Of a stretch of DNA of 31,645 bases, positions 16,866 to 24,360 are shown piece by piece. The notes beneath the pieces are model-generated. The model worked only from the letters and a program-made list of their open reading frames with translations, was not told where the DNA came from and did not search any database. The first letter of the stretch is position 1. Each line of letters starts with the position of its first letter. Source of the stretch: Ruminococcaceae bacterium UBA3323 (GTDB taxonomy: Bacteria > Bacillota > Clostridia > Oscillospirales > Acutalibacteraceae); contig DESD01000065.1 of NCBI GenBank assembly GCA_002361935.1, positions 1 through 31,645 of the forward strand. Direction: 5' to 3'. The translations under genes were made by a program, and so were the position numbers.

Positions 16866-17849
16866 ATGAATTTCAGTCATTTTCTTGGAAATGAAAAGGT
16901 TAAAGAGCAAATTTCTTTTTTATTGGATTCCGGCAGATTGCCCCATGCCATTATTTTAGAGGGCGAAAGCGGCATCGGAAAACGAACGCTTGCCCGTGAA
17001 ATAGCGGCTGCACTTGTATGCCGTTCGGGTGGGAATAAGCCCTGCTATGAATGTGCGCAGTGCCAAAAGGCTGAAAAGGGCTATCATCCGGATATATTTG
17101 AATATAAGCCAAAGGGCGGCGCAAGGTCCTTTCATGTTGAAACGGTAAGAAACGTTATAAATGATGTTTATGTTGCGCCTAATGAAGCCGATTATAAGGT
17201 TTATATTCTCTGCAATGCGCATTTTATGAACGAAAGCGCTCAGAATGCCATTTTAAAGATTCTTGAAGAGCCTCCGTCCTATGCAGTTTTTATTCTTACG
17301 GTTGAAAACAAATCCGCTATGCTTGAAACGGTTTTGTCCCGTTCGGTTGTTTTAAGCCTTGAGGGTGTTGATGCAAATTCGGGAGCTGAGCTTATTGCTG
17401 ATAAGAATGAGGATGTTGATTTTTCAACTGCCCTTGAGGCTGTTATAGCTTTTAAGGGGAATATCGGCAAGGCAGAGGAAAGCATTGCCGGCGGAGAAAT
17501 GCAGAAAACCATTGAATTTGTTAATGATATTTGCACAGCGCTTGTTGCCGATAATGAGTATGAGCTTATAAAATGCACATCAAAGCTTTCGGGCAGAAAT
17601 GAAATTTGCACGGTGCTGAATTTGCTTAAATCTGTTTTCAGGGATGCTGTTATAGGCTCTAAAACAGGAGAATATCTGTCCGGAAGAGCGGATTCCGTTA
17701 AGGCACTTTCAAGAAAATTTACGGATGCAATGATGATAAGGCTGTATAATACGGCAGATGAATTGATTATAATGGCAAATAAAAATGCGAATTCTGCGCT
17801 TCTTGCTGCAAAAATTTGCTACAGTCTGCGCAGAGCAATAGATTTATAG
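16866..17849 (+). CDS. holB: DNA polymerase III delta-prime subunit
   Basis: 327 residues. Clamp-loader AAA+ subunit: P-loop-like GESGIGKRT (33-41, Lys39), zinc module Cys52/Cys60/Cys63/Cys66, and NAILKILEEPPSYAVFIL followed by the sensor-1/arginine-finger region. The usual SRC triplet reads SRS here (LSRSVVLSL), a conservative change also compatible with delta-prime, which need not hydrolyse ATP. It works in the cytoplasm, loading the sliding clamp with DnaX and HolA. The gene follows darA by two bases with a weak ribosome binding site, suggesting translational coupling. Confidence 0.92.
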   Translation: MNFSHFLGNEKVKEQISFLLDSGRLPHAIILEGESGIGKRTLAREIAAALVCRSGGNKPCYECAQCQKAEKGYHPDIFEYKPKGGARSFHVETVRNVINDVYVAPNEADYKVYILCNAHFMNESAQNAILKILEEPPSYAVFILTVENKSAMLETVLSRSVVLSLEGVDANSGAELIADKNEDVDFSTALEAVIAFKGNIGKAEESIAGGEMQKTIEFVNDICTALVADNEYELIKCTSKLSGRNEICTVLNLLKSVFRDAVIGSKTGEYLSGRADSVKALSRKFTDAMMIRLYNTADELIIMANKNANSALLAAKICYSLRRAIDL

Positions 17850-17876
17850 AGCGTTTCGCTCTTCGGAGGAAATAGA

Positions 17877-18749
17877 ATGACACAGGTTGTTGGAATTAGG
17901 TTCAGAGATACCGGGAAGGTCTACTTTTTTGATCCTAATAAATTAAATATCAAGGCAGGGGATCATGTTATTGTTGAAACTGCCCGCGGTGTGGAATGCG
18001 GCTTGGTTGCTGAAGCTGACAAGGTGGTTGAGGATGATGAAATTGTTGCTCCTCTTAAGCCTGTTATCAGAATTGCAACGGATGCCGATATGAGGATTGT
18101 TGAGGAAAATAAGCAGAAAGAAAAGAATGCCTTTGATATCTGCGTGAAAAAGATAGAAGAGCATAAGCTGGATATGAGCTTAACAAATGTTGAGTATACA
18201 TTTGACGGTTCTAAAATAATATTCTATTTTACTGCCGAGGCAAGAGTTGATTTCAGAGAGCTTGTTAAGGATCTTGCAGGTACGTTCCATTCCAGAATAG
18301 AGCTTCGTCAGATCGGTGTAAGGGATGAATCCAAAATGCTTGGCGGTCTTGGCATCTGCGGAAGACCGTTCTGCTGCTCAACCTTTTTGAATGATTTTCA
18401 CTCCGTATCCATCAAGATGGCAAAGGAACAGGGCTTAAGTCTTTCTCCCGGCAAAATCAGCGGAACCTGCGGAAGGCTTATGTGCTGTCTTAAATATGAG
18501 CAGAATTCCTATGATTATCTGCAAAAAATCACCCCTCGAAGAGGTGCTGTTGTAGATTGCCGTGAGGGCAGGGGAACCGTTGTTGATGTTGCTCTTTTAA
18601 CAGGAAAGCTTAAAGTCAGGCTCGACAGCAATCCTGATGGCGCACCTGTTACGGTAAACAGGGAAGAGGTTGTTGTTGTCAAAGAGGGCAGGCAGCAGGG
18701 TATTTCAAGGCAGGAGGCGGAAATGCTTAAGCATCTTGAAAAAAATTAG
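17877..18749 (+). CDS. ricT: PSP1-domain protein RicT (YaaT)
   Basis: 290 residues. The N-terminal part starts VVGIRFRDTGKVYFFDP; a central PSP1 domain carries the invariant blocks LGGLGICGRPFCCSTFL and CGRLMCCLKYE, with Cys161, 166, 167, 198, 203 and 204. In Bacillus, RicT joins RicA and RicF in an iron-sulfur complex that directs RNase Y maturation of polycistronic messages and supports phosphorelay signalling for sporulation and competence. RicA and RicF genes are not in this window. CGGAGGA precedes the ATG; a small GAGCG-ttt-CGCTC hairpin lies just upstream. It is the third gene of the darA operon. Confidence 0.92.
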   Translation: MTQVVGIRFRDTGKVYFFDPNKLNIKAGDHVIVETARGVECGLVAEADKVVEDDEIVAPLKPVIRIATDADMRIVEENKQKEKNAFDICVKKIEEHKLDMSLTNVEYTFDGSKIIFYFTAEARVDFRELVKDLAGTFHSRIELRQIGVRDESKMLGGLGICGRPFCCSTFLNDFHSVSIKMAKEQGLSLSPGKISGTCGRLMCCLKYEQNSYDYLQKITPRRGAVVDCREGRGTVVDVALLTGKLKVRLDSNPDGAPVTVNREEVVVVKEGRQQGISRQEAEMLKHLEKN

Positions 18750-18772
18750 CCCAAGCTAACCATATTTTTCTA

Positions 18773-18800
18773 TTGCAAATTGAAAATATTGTGTTATATT
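18773..18800 (+). promoter_or_regulatory. Possible promoter for the ferredoxin gene
   Basis: -35 TTGCAA (18773-18778), 16-base spacer, -10 TATATT (18795-18800). The area is AT-rich and TTGAAA-17-TATTAA, offset by a few bases, is an alternative. Confidence 0.45.
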
Positions 18801-18833
18801 ATTATTAAGTTATTATTCAGGAGGTGTTACAGG

Positions 18834-19004
18834 ATGGCATATAAAATTTCAGACGATTGCATTTCTTGCGGTGCTTGCGCAGGCGAATGTCCGGTAGGCG
18901 CTATTTCAGAAGGCGATGGCAAATTCGTTATTGATGCTGATACTTGCATTTCATGTGGTGCATGTGCAGGTGTTTGCCCGGTTGGTGCTCCTTCTGAGGA
19001 CTAA
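18834..19004 (+). CDS. 2[4Fe-4S] clostridial-type ferredoxin
   Basis: 56 residues, the classical small clostridial ferredoxin. Two CxxCxxCxxxC(P) motifs are visible: Cys9/12/15/19 and Cys38/41/44/48, each set supplying three ligands to one cluster and the last Cys to the other. It is a soluble low-potential electron carrier for pyruvate:ferredoxin oxidoreductase and hydrogenases. The ATG at 18834 has GGAGGTG nearby; an upstream in-frame extension to 18780 would be poor in ferredoxin features and overlaps the promoter. It has its own terminator. Confidence 0.95.
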   Translation: MAYKISDDCISCGACAGECPVGAISEGDGKFVIDADTCISCGACAGVCPVGAPSED

Positions 19005-19024
19005 TTTGATTGAAGCAAAAAATT

Positions 19025-19054
19025 ACAGCTACCCAAACGGGTAGCTGTTTTTTT
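19025..19054 (+). terminator. Bidirectional terminator between ferredoxin and the Cys-rich gene
   Basis: Perfect 10-bp stem ACAGCTACCC / GGGTAGCTGT with loop AAAC and a run of seven Ts on the plus strand. On the minus strand the same stem is followed by AATTTTTTG, so it can also end the GNAT-GH30-trmO operon. Confidence 0.88.
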
Positions 19055-19068
19055 CATTGAATTCAATA

Positions 19069-19326
19069 TTACCGCAGTTCATTTATATCTCTGTCTATTT
19101 CAGATTGTTCCAGCACGGATAGGCTTTCATACGGATAACTGCACAGCACGCTGTCCAGATATTTGATTCCGCAGAAATATTTGCAGATAGATGTGTTTTT
19201 AACAGCACATTTATGCTTATCGGTCTTTTCAGCCTGATTCCAGGGGCAAACGGAATTTCCAAAGGCTTCATTGCTGAAATCAATATCCATATTGGAACCG
19301 ATTATGCTTTTTATTTTGTCATTCAT
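19069..19326 (-). CDS. Conserved-looking Cys-rich small protein of unknown function
   Basis: 85 residues with five cysteines (27, 40, 48, 52, 62) in a pattern VCPWN...HKCAVKN...CKYFCGI...LCSYP that suggests metal or Fe-S binding rather than secretion, since there is no signal peptide. The ATG at 19326 overlaps the trmO stop (ATGA) and has GGAGGAT upstream. It is last in the GNAT-GH30-trmO operon. I recall similar hypothetical proteins in clostridial genomes but no named family. Confidence 0.75.
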   Translation of the reverse strand: MNDKIKSIIGSNMDIDFSNEAFGNSVCPWNQAEKTDKHKCAVKNTSICKYFCGIKYLDSVLCSYPYESLSVLEQSEIDRDINELR

Positions 19327-20012
19327 TCTGCTATCCTCCGTTTAATGATATCCGTAACAATGATTTTGTTATTTTTTGCCGTGAATTTGATTTCCCGGTC
19401 CGCAAAGAAAAAGCCGTATTCCTTTTCAATATTATTTTTGTATGCAGGACGTGGGTCATCCTCAAGCACTTTTATAAGTGCTTCTTTTTTATTTTCGGGG
19501 ATTGCTTTCAAAAGCTTTTCGGGTATTTCTACCTCTGCTTTATAATCCTTGTTTTCTTCGGCAAATCCGCCCTGTGCATCTTCAATGCAGTCAGCATAGG
19601 GGATATATGGTTTTATGTCATAAATCGGCGTGCCGTTCATAAGGTCTGCTCCGCTTACGGTAAGGACAATTCCGTATTTCTCGTTTTTCTCTATGGCTTC
19701 CAGCTTAACGCAGGACAGCCCCAGTGAATTCGGACGAAACGGAGAGCGTGTTGCAAAAACGCCGATTCGCTTGTTTCCGCCAAGCCTAGGCGGACGAACA
19801 GTTGGGCTCCAATCCCTGTTTTTGCTTTCTGAAAATTCCCATATCAGCCAAAGGTGTGAAAACTGCTCAAGCCCACGGAAAGCTTCCTCGTTTCGGCAGG
19901 TTTTTTCAAAAATAATCCTGCTTTTCAGCTCTGTTATTCTTCCGCTTTGACGGGGGATTCCGAATTTTGTCGGAAAATCATTATATATTTTTGCAATCGG
20001 TTGAATTACCAT
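19323..20012 (-). CDS. trmO: tRNA (adenine-N6)-methyltransferase TrmO (TsaA family)
   Basis: 229 residues. The diagnostic stretches are FSHLWLIWEF (51-60), VRPPRLGGNKRIGVFATRSPFRPN (72-95) and DLMNGTPIYDIKPYIPYAD (123-141), which build the SAM-binding beta-barrel of the TsaA/TrmO family. In Escherichia coli TrmO N6-methylates threonylcarbamoyladenosine at position 37 of tRNA-Thr. The C-terminal part (about 160-229) resembles the usual extra domain. GGTGGTG precedes the ATG at 20012, and the gene overlaps the GH30 stop by 7 bases and the next gene start by 4. Its place in an operon with a glycosidase looks like convenience rather than shared function. Confidence 0.9.
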   Translation of the reverse strand: MVIQPIAKIYNDFPTKFGIPRQSGRITELKSRIIFEKTCRNEEAFRGLEQFSHLWLIWEFSESKNRDWSPTVRPPRLGGNKRIGVFATRSPFRPNSLGLSCVKLEAIEKNEKYGIVLTVSGADLMNGTPIYDIKPYIPYADCIEDAQGGFAEENKDYKAEVEIPEKLLKAIPENKKEALIKVLEDDPRPAYKNNIEKEYGFFFADREIKFTAKNNKIIVTDIIKRRIAE

Positions 20013-21388
20013 AACACCACCGTAGTTATTGATGCTGACCTGCTGTGAATTTTTCCGTTAAAGTTTCCGATGAAATCCCTGCAAAAATCTTTTTTTGCAG
20101 TGGTTGCATAAATTTCACAGTGTGTTGCATCTGTTAATATTTCAATATCCTCTGCTTTTCCTTCATTAACGATAACAGCAATTTTCTCTTTGTTCGGATT
20201 CATGAAGGTATAAATATTAAGCTTGTTTTTTGGTGCATAACCTGTTTTTAATACTCTTGCACCGGTTTTTATAAATTTAGAAAAGTGAAGAAGGCCATAG
20301 TATCTTTTGGCTATGTAATAGTAATTGAATTCGTTTGTTGCCGAAAGCAAGCCATCGGAATAATCTTTCCCGTTGCCTTCGCTGTCTGAAATCTGATTAA
20401 CGGCAACCCATGAGGTCCAGCTTTCTGCACCTAAAAGGGATAAATCGTTTCCGATAACTCTTGCCGTTATCAGGGCACTTTTGATTGATTTTGTATCACT
20501 CTTACAGGGAAGCTCGCACCATTCACTCATATCAAAGCGGATACCGGGATTTTTATGAACAACATTGCTGTAAAAGCTTTTTCTTATTTCCGTATTGTTA
20601 TCTGCATGGTAGGAATGAATTGCGAATGCGCCAAGGTGCTCCATAATCAATTCGTCTTTTTTGAACAGATTCAGGTATTCTTCGGTAAGTCCGCCGATTT
20701 CTCCGCTTTCAGGTCCGTATAATTTAACATCAAGGTTTCTTTTTTCAAGCTCTTCGGCAAAGATGTGAAAAACCTCGGCAACCTCTTCGGGCTCATAATG
20801 GCATCCCTCCTGCCAAACATGGCTTCCGCCCCATTTCCACTGCGGTTCATTTATCGGGCTTATGTGGGTAACAGGGATTTTGTCTGCTATAAAATGCTCT
20901 GTTATATCCAAAAAGTATTCGGCAAATCTTCTGTAGTTGCTTTTCGGCAGATTGCAGGTGTGGTGCATAAGACTGCCGCTTGCCTGTCCGCTTGATGTAA
21001 ATGAATAGTGAGGGGAATTTGCAAAAAGAATAACCGTGTCTATATTTCCCTTTGTAAGGCAGGTTTTCATAAAGGAATAGGCATTTTTATCTTTTTCAAA
21101 ATCATAGCCGTCTCCTTTATAATTTTCATCCTCATTATAATCATCATAAACAAAGAAGCTTTCGCATTTTCTCCATGGGTTTGAAACACGGCAGTTGCTG
21201 CTGTTCCATCCCGCTCCGATATTATAACGGTAAATAGTAAGATTAAGACCTTTTTGGGAATAAAGCAGATCGGATATTTCATCGGCTGTTTTCTCATCCG
21301 AAATATTCTGACTCCACCAGCATGCCGATGTGCCGAATCCTTTTAATATCTGCTTTTTTTCTGCATTTCTTAAATCTAATGCAATCAT
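20006..21388 (-). CDS. Glycoside hydrolase family 30 (possible endo-beta-1,6-galactanase type)
   Basis: 460 residues. GH30 features: GFGTSACWW near the N-terminus (17-25), acid/base Glu181 in PINEPQWKWGG, and nucleophile Glu289 in RFDMSEWCELP, on a TIM barrel followed by a C-terminal beta region. The INEPQWxW...QEGC pattern reminds me of subfamily 5 enzymes acting on beta-1,6-galactan side chains; treat the subfamily as tentative. There is no signal peptide, so the enzyme is cytoplasmic, unlike most secreted GH30 endo-enzymes, which suggests small imported substrates. The start ATG overlaps the GNAT stop (ATGA at 21388-21385). Confidence 0.85.
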   Translation of the reverse strand: MIALDLRNAEKKQILKGFGTSACWWSQNISDEKTADEISDLLYSQKGLNLTIYRYNIGAGWNSSNCRVSNPWRKCESFFVYDDYNEDENYKGDGYDFEKDKNAYSFMKTCLTKGNIDTVILFANSPHYSFTSSGQASGSLMHHTCNLPKSNYRRFAEYFLDITEHFIADKIPVTHISPINEPQWKWGGSHVWQEGCHYEPEEVAEVFHIFAEELEKRNLDVKLYGPESGEIGGLTEEYLNLFKKDELIMEHLGAFAIHSYHADNNTEIRKSFYSNVVHKNPGIRFDMSEWCELPCKSDTKSIKSALITARVIGNDLSLLGAESWTSWVAVNQISDSEGNGKDYSDGLLSATNEFNYYYIAKRYYGLLHFSKFIKTGARVLKTGYAPKNKLNIYTFMNPNKEKIAVIVNEGKAEDIEILTDATHCEIYATTAKKDFCRDFIGNFNGKIHSRSASITTVVLW

Positions 21389-21804
21389 AAGTCTTTTTCC
21401 ATATGAATATGAGGGCAGTATTCATCAAGGTAGGTTTCACCGAATTCTTTAAATCCAAGCTTTTGATAAAAGCCCATGGCCCTGCATTGTGCGGAAATTT
21501 CACATTTTTCTGCACCTAGCGCTTTCGCTTTTTCAATCATTGCGTTAACGATTTCAGAGCCTAATTTCAAACCTCTGTATTCCTTTAAAACCGCAATTCT
21601 GCCAAGATAAAAGGATTTTCCGTTGTCTTTTTCAAACATCCTTGCGGTTGCAACTGCTTTGCCGTCTTTAAACAGCAAAGCATGGACTGCAGAATTATCT
21701 ATCTCGTCAATTTCATTTTCAAAGCCCTGTTCATCAACAAAAACAGTAATTCTTATATTTTTTGCTTCTTCGGGAAGTGCATCAAAAAATCTGATATCGC
21801 TCAT
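21385..21804 (-). CDS. GNAT-family N-acetyltransferase
   Basis: 139 residues. Acetyl-CoA-binding motif A is RIAVLKEYRGLKLGSEIV (69-86), preceded by the strand AVATARMF and followed by AQCRAMGFYQKLGFKEFG, the usual GNAT ending. N-terminal IRITVFVDEQGF resembles the ElaA/YjcF-like subgroup. The acceptor is unknown. A longer frame reaches 21858, but a promoter occupies 21837-21865, so I place the start at ATG 21804 with a weak GGTGAT site. First gene of the operon GNAT-GH30-trmO-Cys-rich protein, all joined by overlaps of 4-7 bases. Confidence 0.82.
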   Translation of the reverse strand: MSDIRFFDALPEEAKNIRITVFVDEQGFENEIDEIDNSAVHALLFKDGKAVATARMFEKDNGKSFYLGRIAVLKEYRGLKLGSEIVNAMIEKAKALGAEKCEISAQCRAMGFYQKLGFKEFGETYLDEYCPHIHMEKDL

Positions 21805-21836
21805 AGTATCACCAATTAAATAAATATTGTTTGTAA

Positions 21837-21865
21837 ATTTTATCATATATCGAGCCAATATTCAA
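21837..21865 (-). promoter_or_regulatory. Promoter for the GNAT-GH30-trmO operon
   Basis: Minus strand: -35 TTGAAT (21860-21865), 17 bases, -10 TAAAAT (21837-21842). Transcription would start near 21829, consistent with the start codon at 21804. Confidence 0.55.
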
Positions 21866-21904
21866 TAGAATGTATATTAATTGCATAAATATTCAATTAT
21901 TTAC

Positions 21905-21933
21905 TTGCTTTTTGCATAGTTTTGTATTACAAT
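21905..21933 (+). promoter_or_regulatory. Promoter for the amino acid ABC transporter
   Basis: -35 TTGCTT (21905-21910), 17 bases, -10 TACAAT (21928-21933), about 33 bases before the start codon at 21967. It diverges from the GNAT promoter. Confidence 0.55.
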
Positions 21934-21966
21934 TAAGCCATTAAATGATTTTTAAGGAGAATGAAT

Positions 21967-22824
21967 ATGAAAAAATTTACAAAAGTAATTGCAGCTGTTC
22001 TTGCAGTTACATTTATTGCCGCTGCATTTGCTGCTTGCTCAGGCGGCAGTAAAGCAAAGGTAAAGGTTATTGATATCAGCCTTACAAATGAAAACTATGC
22101 TTTCGGTGTTGATAAGGATCAGTCTGAATTATTGACATCTGTAAATGCATTTATTGCTGAAATCAAGGAAAACGGCAAGTTTGATGAAATCTGCAATAAG
22201 TATTTCGGTGATGGCACGCCTACACCTGTTACTTCTGCAGCACTTGATGCTTCAAAGGATCAGCTTATTGTTGCAACCAATGCGGCATTTGAACCGTTTG
22301 AATATACACAGGGTGATAAATACCTTGGTATAGATATGGAAATTGCCGCTCTTCTTGCCGAAAAGCTTGGCAAAGAGCTTGTTATTCAGAATATGGATTT
22401 TGACTCTGTATGTCTTTCTGTTGGCCAGCACAAGAGCGATATCGCAATGGCAGGTCTTACAATCAATGAAAAAAGAGAGCAGTATGTAACCTTCTCTGAT
22501 GCCTATTATGAAGCCTCTCAGAAGCTTATTGTTCCTGCCGATAATACGGAATTTGATGCATGCAAAACAGTTGATGACATTATGACCATTCTGAATGCCA
22601 AGGATAAGGCTGCCACAAAGATTGGCTATCAGGCCGGTACTACTGCTGAGTTCTTCGTTAAGGGTGATGCTGATTGGGGCTTCGACGGACTTCCTGCACA
22701 GGGTGTTAACTACAAAAACGGCTCACTTGCAGTTCAGGATCTTATCAACGGCAATCTTACATATGTAATCATTGACTCAGCACCTGCAAGCTTCATCACG
22801 GAAACAATTAACGAGCTTGCATAA
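21967..22824 (+). CDS. Amino acid ABC transporter binding lipoprotein, apparently circularly permuted
   Basis: 285 residues. Lipoprotein signal with FAAC, Cys24 lipidated. Residues about 31-83 (VIDISLTNENYAFGVDKDQ... to ICNKYFGDG) look like the segment that normally ENDS a family 3 binding protein, while the normal beginning (QLIVATNAAFEPFEY, 99-113) comes after it and the chain stops at VIIDSAPASFITETINELA, where that segment would usually follow. The fold is therefore probably complete but permuted. IDMEIAALLAEKLGKELV and DIAMAGLTINEKREQYVTFSDAYY fix the family as polar amino acid binding. I use ATG 21967 because AAGGAG is seven bases upstream; the ATG at 21961 is too close. Confidence 0.88.
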   Translation: MKKFTKVIAAVLAVTFIAAAFAACSGGSKAKVKVIDISLTNENYAFGVDKDQSELLTSVNAFIAEIKENGKFDEICNKYFGDGTPTPVTSAALDASKDQLIVATNAAFEPFEYTQGDKYLGIDMEIAALLAEKLGKELVIQNMDFDSVCLSVGQHKSDIAMAGLTINEKREQYVTFSDAYYEASQKLIVPADNTEFDACKTVDDIMTILNAKDKAATKIGYQAGTTAEFFVKGDADWGFDGLPAQGVNYKNGSLAVQDLINGNLTYVIIDSAPASFITETINELA

Positions 22825-22841
22825 TTATTGAAATATACAAA

Positions 22842-22875
22842 AATAACCTCATCGCCTTTCAGCGATGGGGCTATT
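22842..22875 (+). promoter_or_regulatory. Intercistronic hairpin after the binding-protein gene
   Basis: CATCGC (22850-22855) pairs with GCGATG (22862-22867) around a 6-base loop, extended by CCT/GGG pairs including a G-U and, past one mismatch, AATA/TATT. There is no long T-run. Such hairpins between a binding-protein gene and its permease commonly stabilise the first message or cause partial termination, giving excess binding protein. Confidence 0.55.
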
Positions 22876-22896
22876 TAACTATTAAGGATAAAGAAT

Positions 22897-23607
22897 ATGG
22901 GTAATTTTGGTAAAAAAATAGAAACATTTTTAAATGTTTTTGTAGATGCAGGCGGGTATAAAACGGTTACAACCGGTCTGAAGAATACTTTAATTATTGC
23001 AATATTGGGTCTTGTTATAGGTATTGTTATCGGTATTCTGATTGCAACGGTAAGGGTAACCCCGAAAAAGAGAGGGTTTATGAAAGTCCTTGATTCTGTC
23101 TGTAGCTTTTATGTTGGTTTTTTCAGGGGCACTCCTATTGTAGTTCAGCTTCTTCTTTTCTATTATGTTATGCTTCCTGTTCTCGGGCTTAGAATGAGCT
23201 CTGTTTCGGTTGCTGTTTGTGTTTTCGGATTGAACAGTGCTGCGTATATTTCCGAAATTATGCGCGGCGGTATTCTTTCGGTTGATCCGGGGCAGATGGA
23301 GGGCGGTCGCTCTGTTGGTTTAAGCTACGGAACAACCATGATGAAAATTATTATTCCTCAGGCTGTTAAGAATATTATTCCGTCACTCGGCAATGAATTT
23401 ATAGCGCTTATTAAGGAAACATCGGTTGTAAGCTTTGTTGGTGCAACGGATCTTTATGTTGCGTTTAACTACATCGGCTCAAACAGCTATGAATTTATGG
23501 TGCCTTATCTGGTAATGGCGCTTATCTATATCGTGCTTGTATTTGCAATCAGCATGTTAATTAAGGTTGTTGAAAGGAGCTTAAGAAAAAGTGATAAAAG
23601 TTTGTAA
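22897..23607 (+). CDS. Polar amino acid ABC transporter permease (HisM/GlnP family)
   Basis: 236 residues with about five membrane helices. The EAA loop reads SAAYISEIMRGGILSVDPGQ followed by EGGRSVGLSYGTTMMKIIIPQ and a GNEFIALIKETSVVSFVG block, typical of HisMQ/GlnP permeases that couple to the ATPase. Homodimer formation is expected because only one permease gene is present. It starts at ATG 22897 and overlaps the ATPase gene by 17 bases. Together with the upstream lipoprotein and downstream ATPase it makes a complete importer. Confidence 0.93.
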   Translation: MGNFGKKIETFLNVFVDAGGYKTVTTGLKNTLIIAILGLVIGIVIGILIATVRVTPKKRGFMKVLDSVCSFYVGFFRGTPIVVQLLLFYYVMLPVLGLRMSSVSVAVCVFGLNSAAYISEIMRGGILSVDPGQMEGGRSVGLSYGTTMMKIIIPQAVKNIIPSLGNEFIALIKETSVVSFVGATDLYVAFNYIGSNSYEFMVPYLVMALIYIVLVFAISMLIKVVERSLRKSDKSL

Positions 23608-24313
23608 TCTTAAAAAAAGCTTCGGCGATAATCATGTGCTCAGGGGCATAGATTATGAAATAAACAAGGGCGATAAAATTGTTGTTGTCGGTCCGTCCGG
23701 TTCAGGTAAATCAACCTTTCTTCGCTGCTTAAATCTTCTTGAAACTCCCACAGAGGGTGAAATCTGGTTTGAGGATAAACTTATAACAGATAAGAAAACC
23801 GATATCAATGAAGTGCGCAGGCATATGGGAATGGTTTTCCAGCATTTCAACCTTTTCAATAATTTAACAATCATGAAGAATATTACGCTTGCTCCCGTTC
23901 AGCTAAAGCTTATGAGCAAGGAAGAGGCAAACGAAAATGCACTCCGCCTTTTAAACATGGTTGGCCTTGAGGATAAGGCAGATGCTTACCCAAGCTCTCT
24001 TTCAGGCGGACAGAAGCAAAGGGTTGCCATTGTTCGCTCTCTTGCAATGAATCCAAAGGTTATGCTTTTTGATGAGCCGACATCCGCACTGGATCCCGAA
24101 ATGGTAGGCGAGGTTCTTCAGGTTATGAAAGATCTTGCTGATGACGGAATGACAATGGTTGTTGTAACCCATGAAATGGGTTTTGCAAGAGAGGTGGGCT
24201 CTAAAGTGCTGTTTATGGATGAGGGTGTTATTCAGGAGGAAAACGAGCCTGTTGAATTCTTTACAAACCCAAAAAATCCAAGACTTAAGGAATTTCTTTC
24301 AAAGGTTTTATAA
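23591..24313 (+). CDS. Polar amino acid ABC transporter ATPase (GlnQ-like)
   Basis: 240 residues, full ABC nucleotide-binding domain: Walker A GPSGSGKST (Lys40), Q-loop MVFQHFNLF, signature LSGGQKQR, Walker B VMLFDEPTSALD, and H-loop VVTHEMG. Closest in layout to GlnQ/HisP-type proteins. Start GTG 23591 lies within the permease gene; AAAGGAG is 11 bases upstream. It energises import by the permease at 22897. A bidirectional terminator follows. Confidence 0.95.
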   Translation: MIKVCNLKKSFGDNHVLRGIDYEINKGDKIVVVGPSGSGKSTFLRCLNLLETPTEGEIWFEDKLITDKKTDINEVRRHMGMVFQHFNLFNNLTIMKNITLAPVQLKLMSKEEANENALRLLNMVGLEDKADAYPSSLSGGQKQRVAIVRSLAMNPKVMLFDEPTSALDPEMVGEVLQVMKDLADDGMTMVVVTHEMGFAREVGSKVLFMDEGVIQEENEPVEFFTNPKNPRLKEFLSKVL

Positions 24314-24318
24314 AAATC

Positions 24319-24350
24319 AAAGCAGAAGTGGTAAAACACTTCTGCTTTTT
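24319..24350 (+). terminator. Bidirectional terminator between ABC operon and M56 gene
   Basis: Perfect 12-bp stem (24319-24330 with 24337-24348, core GCAGAAGTG / CACTTCTGC) with a 6-base loop and five Ts on the plus strand; on the minus strand the stem is followed by TTTGATTTTTA. Confidence 0.85.
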
Positions 24351-24360
24351 GTTTGTATTG

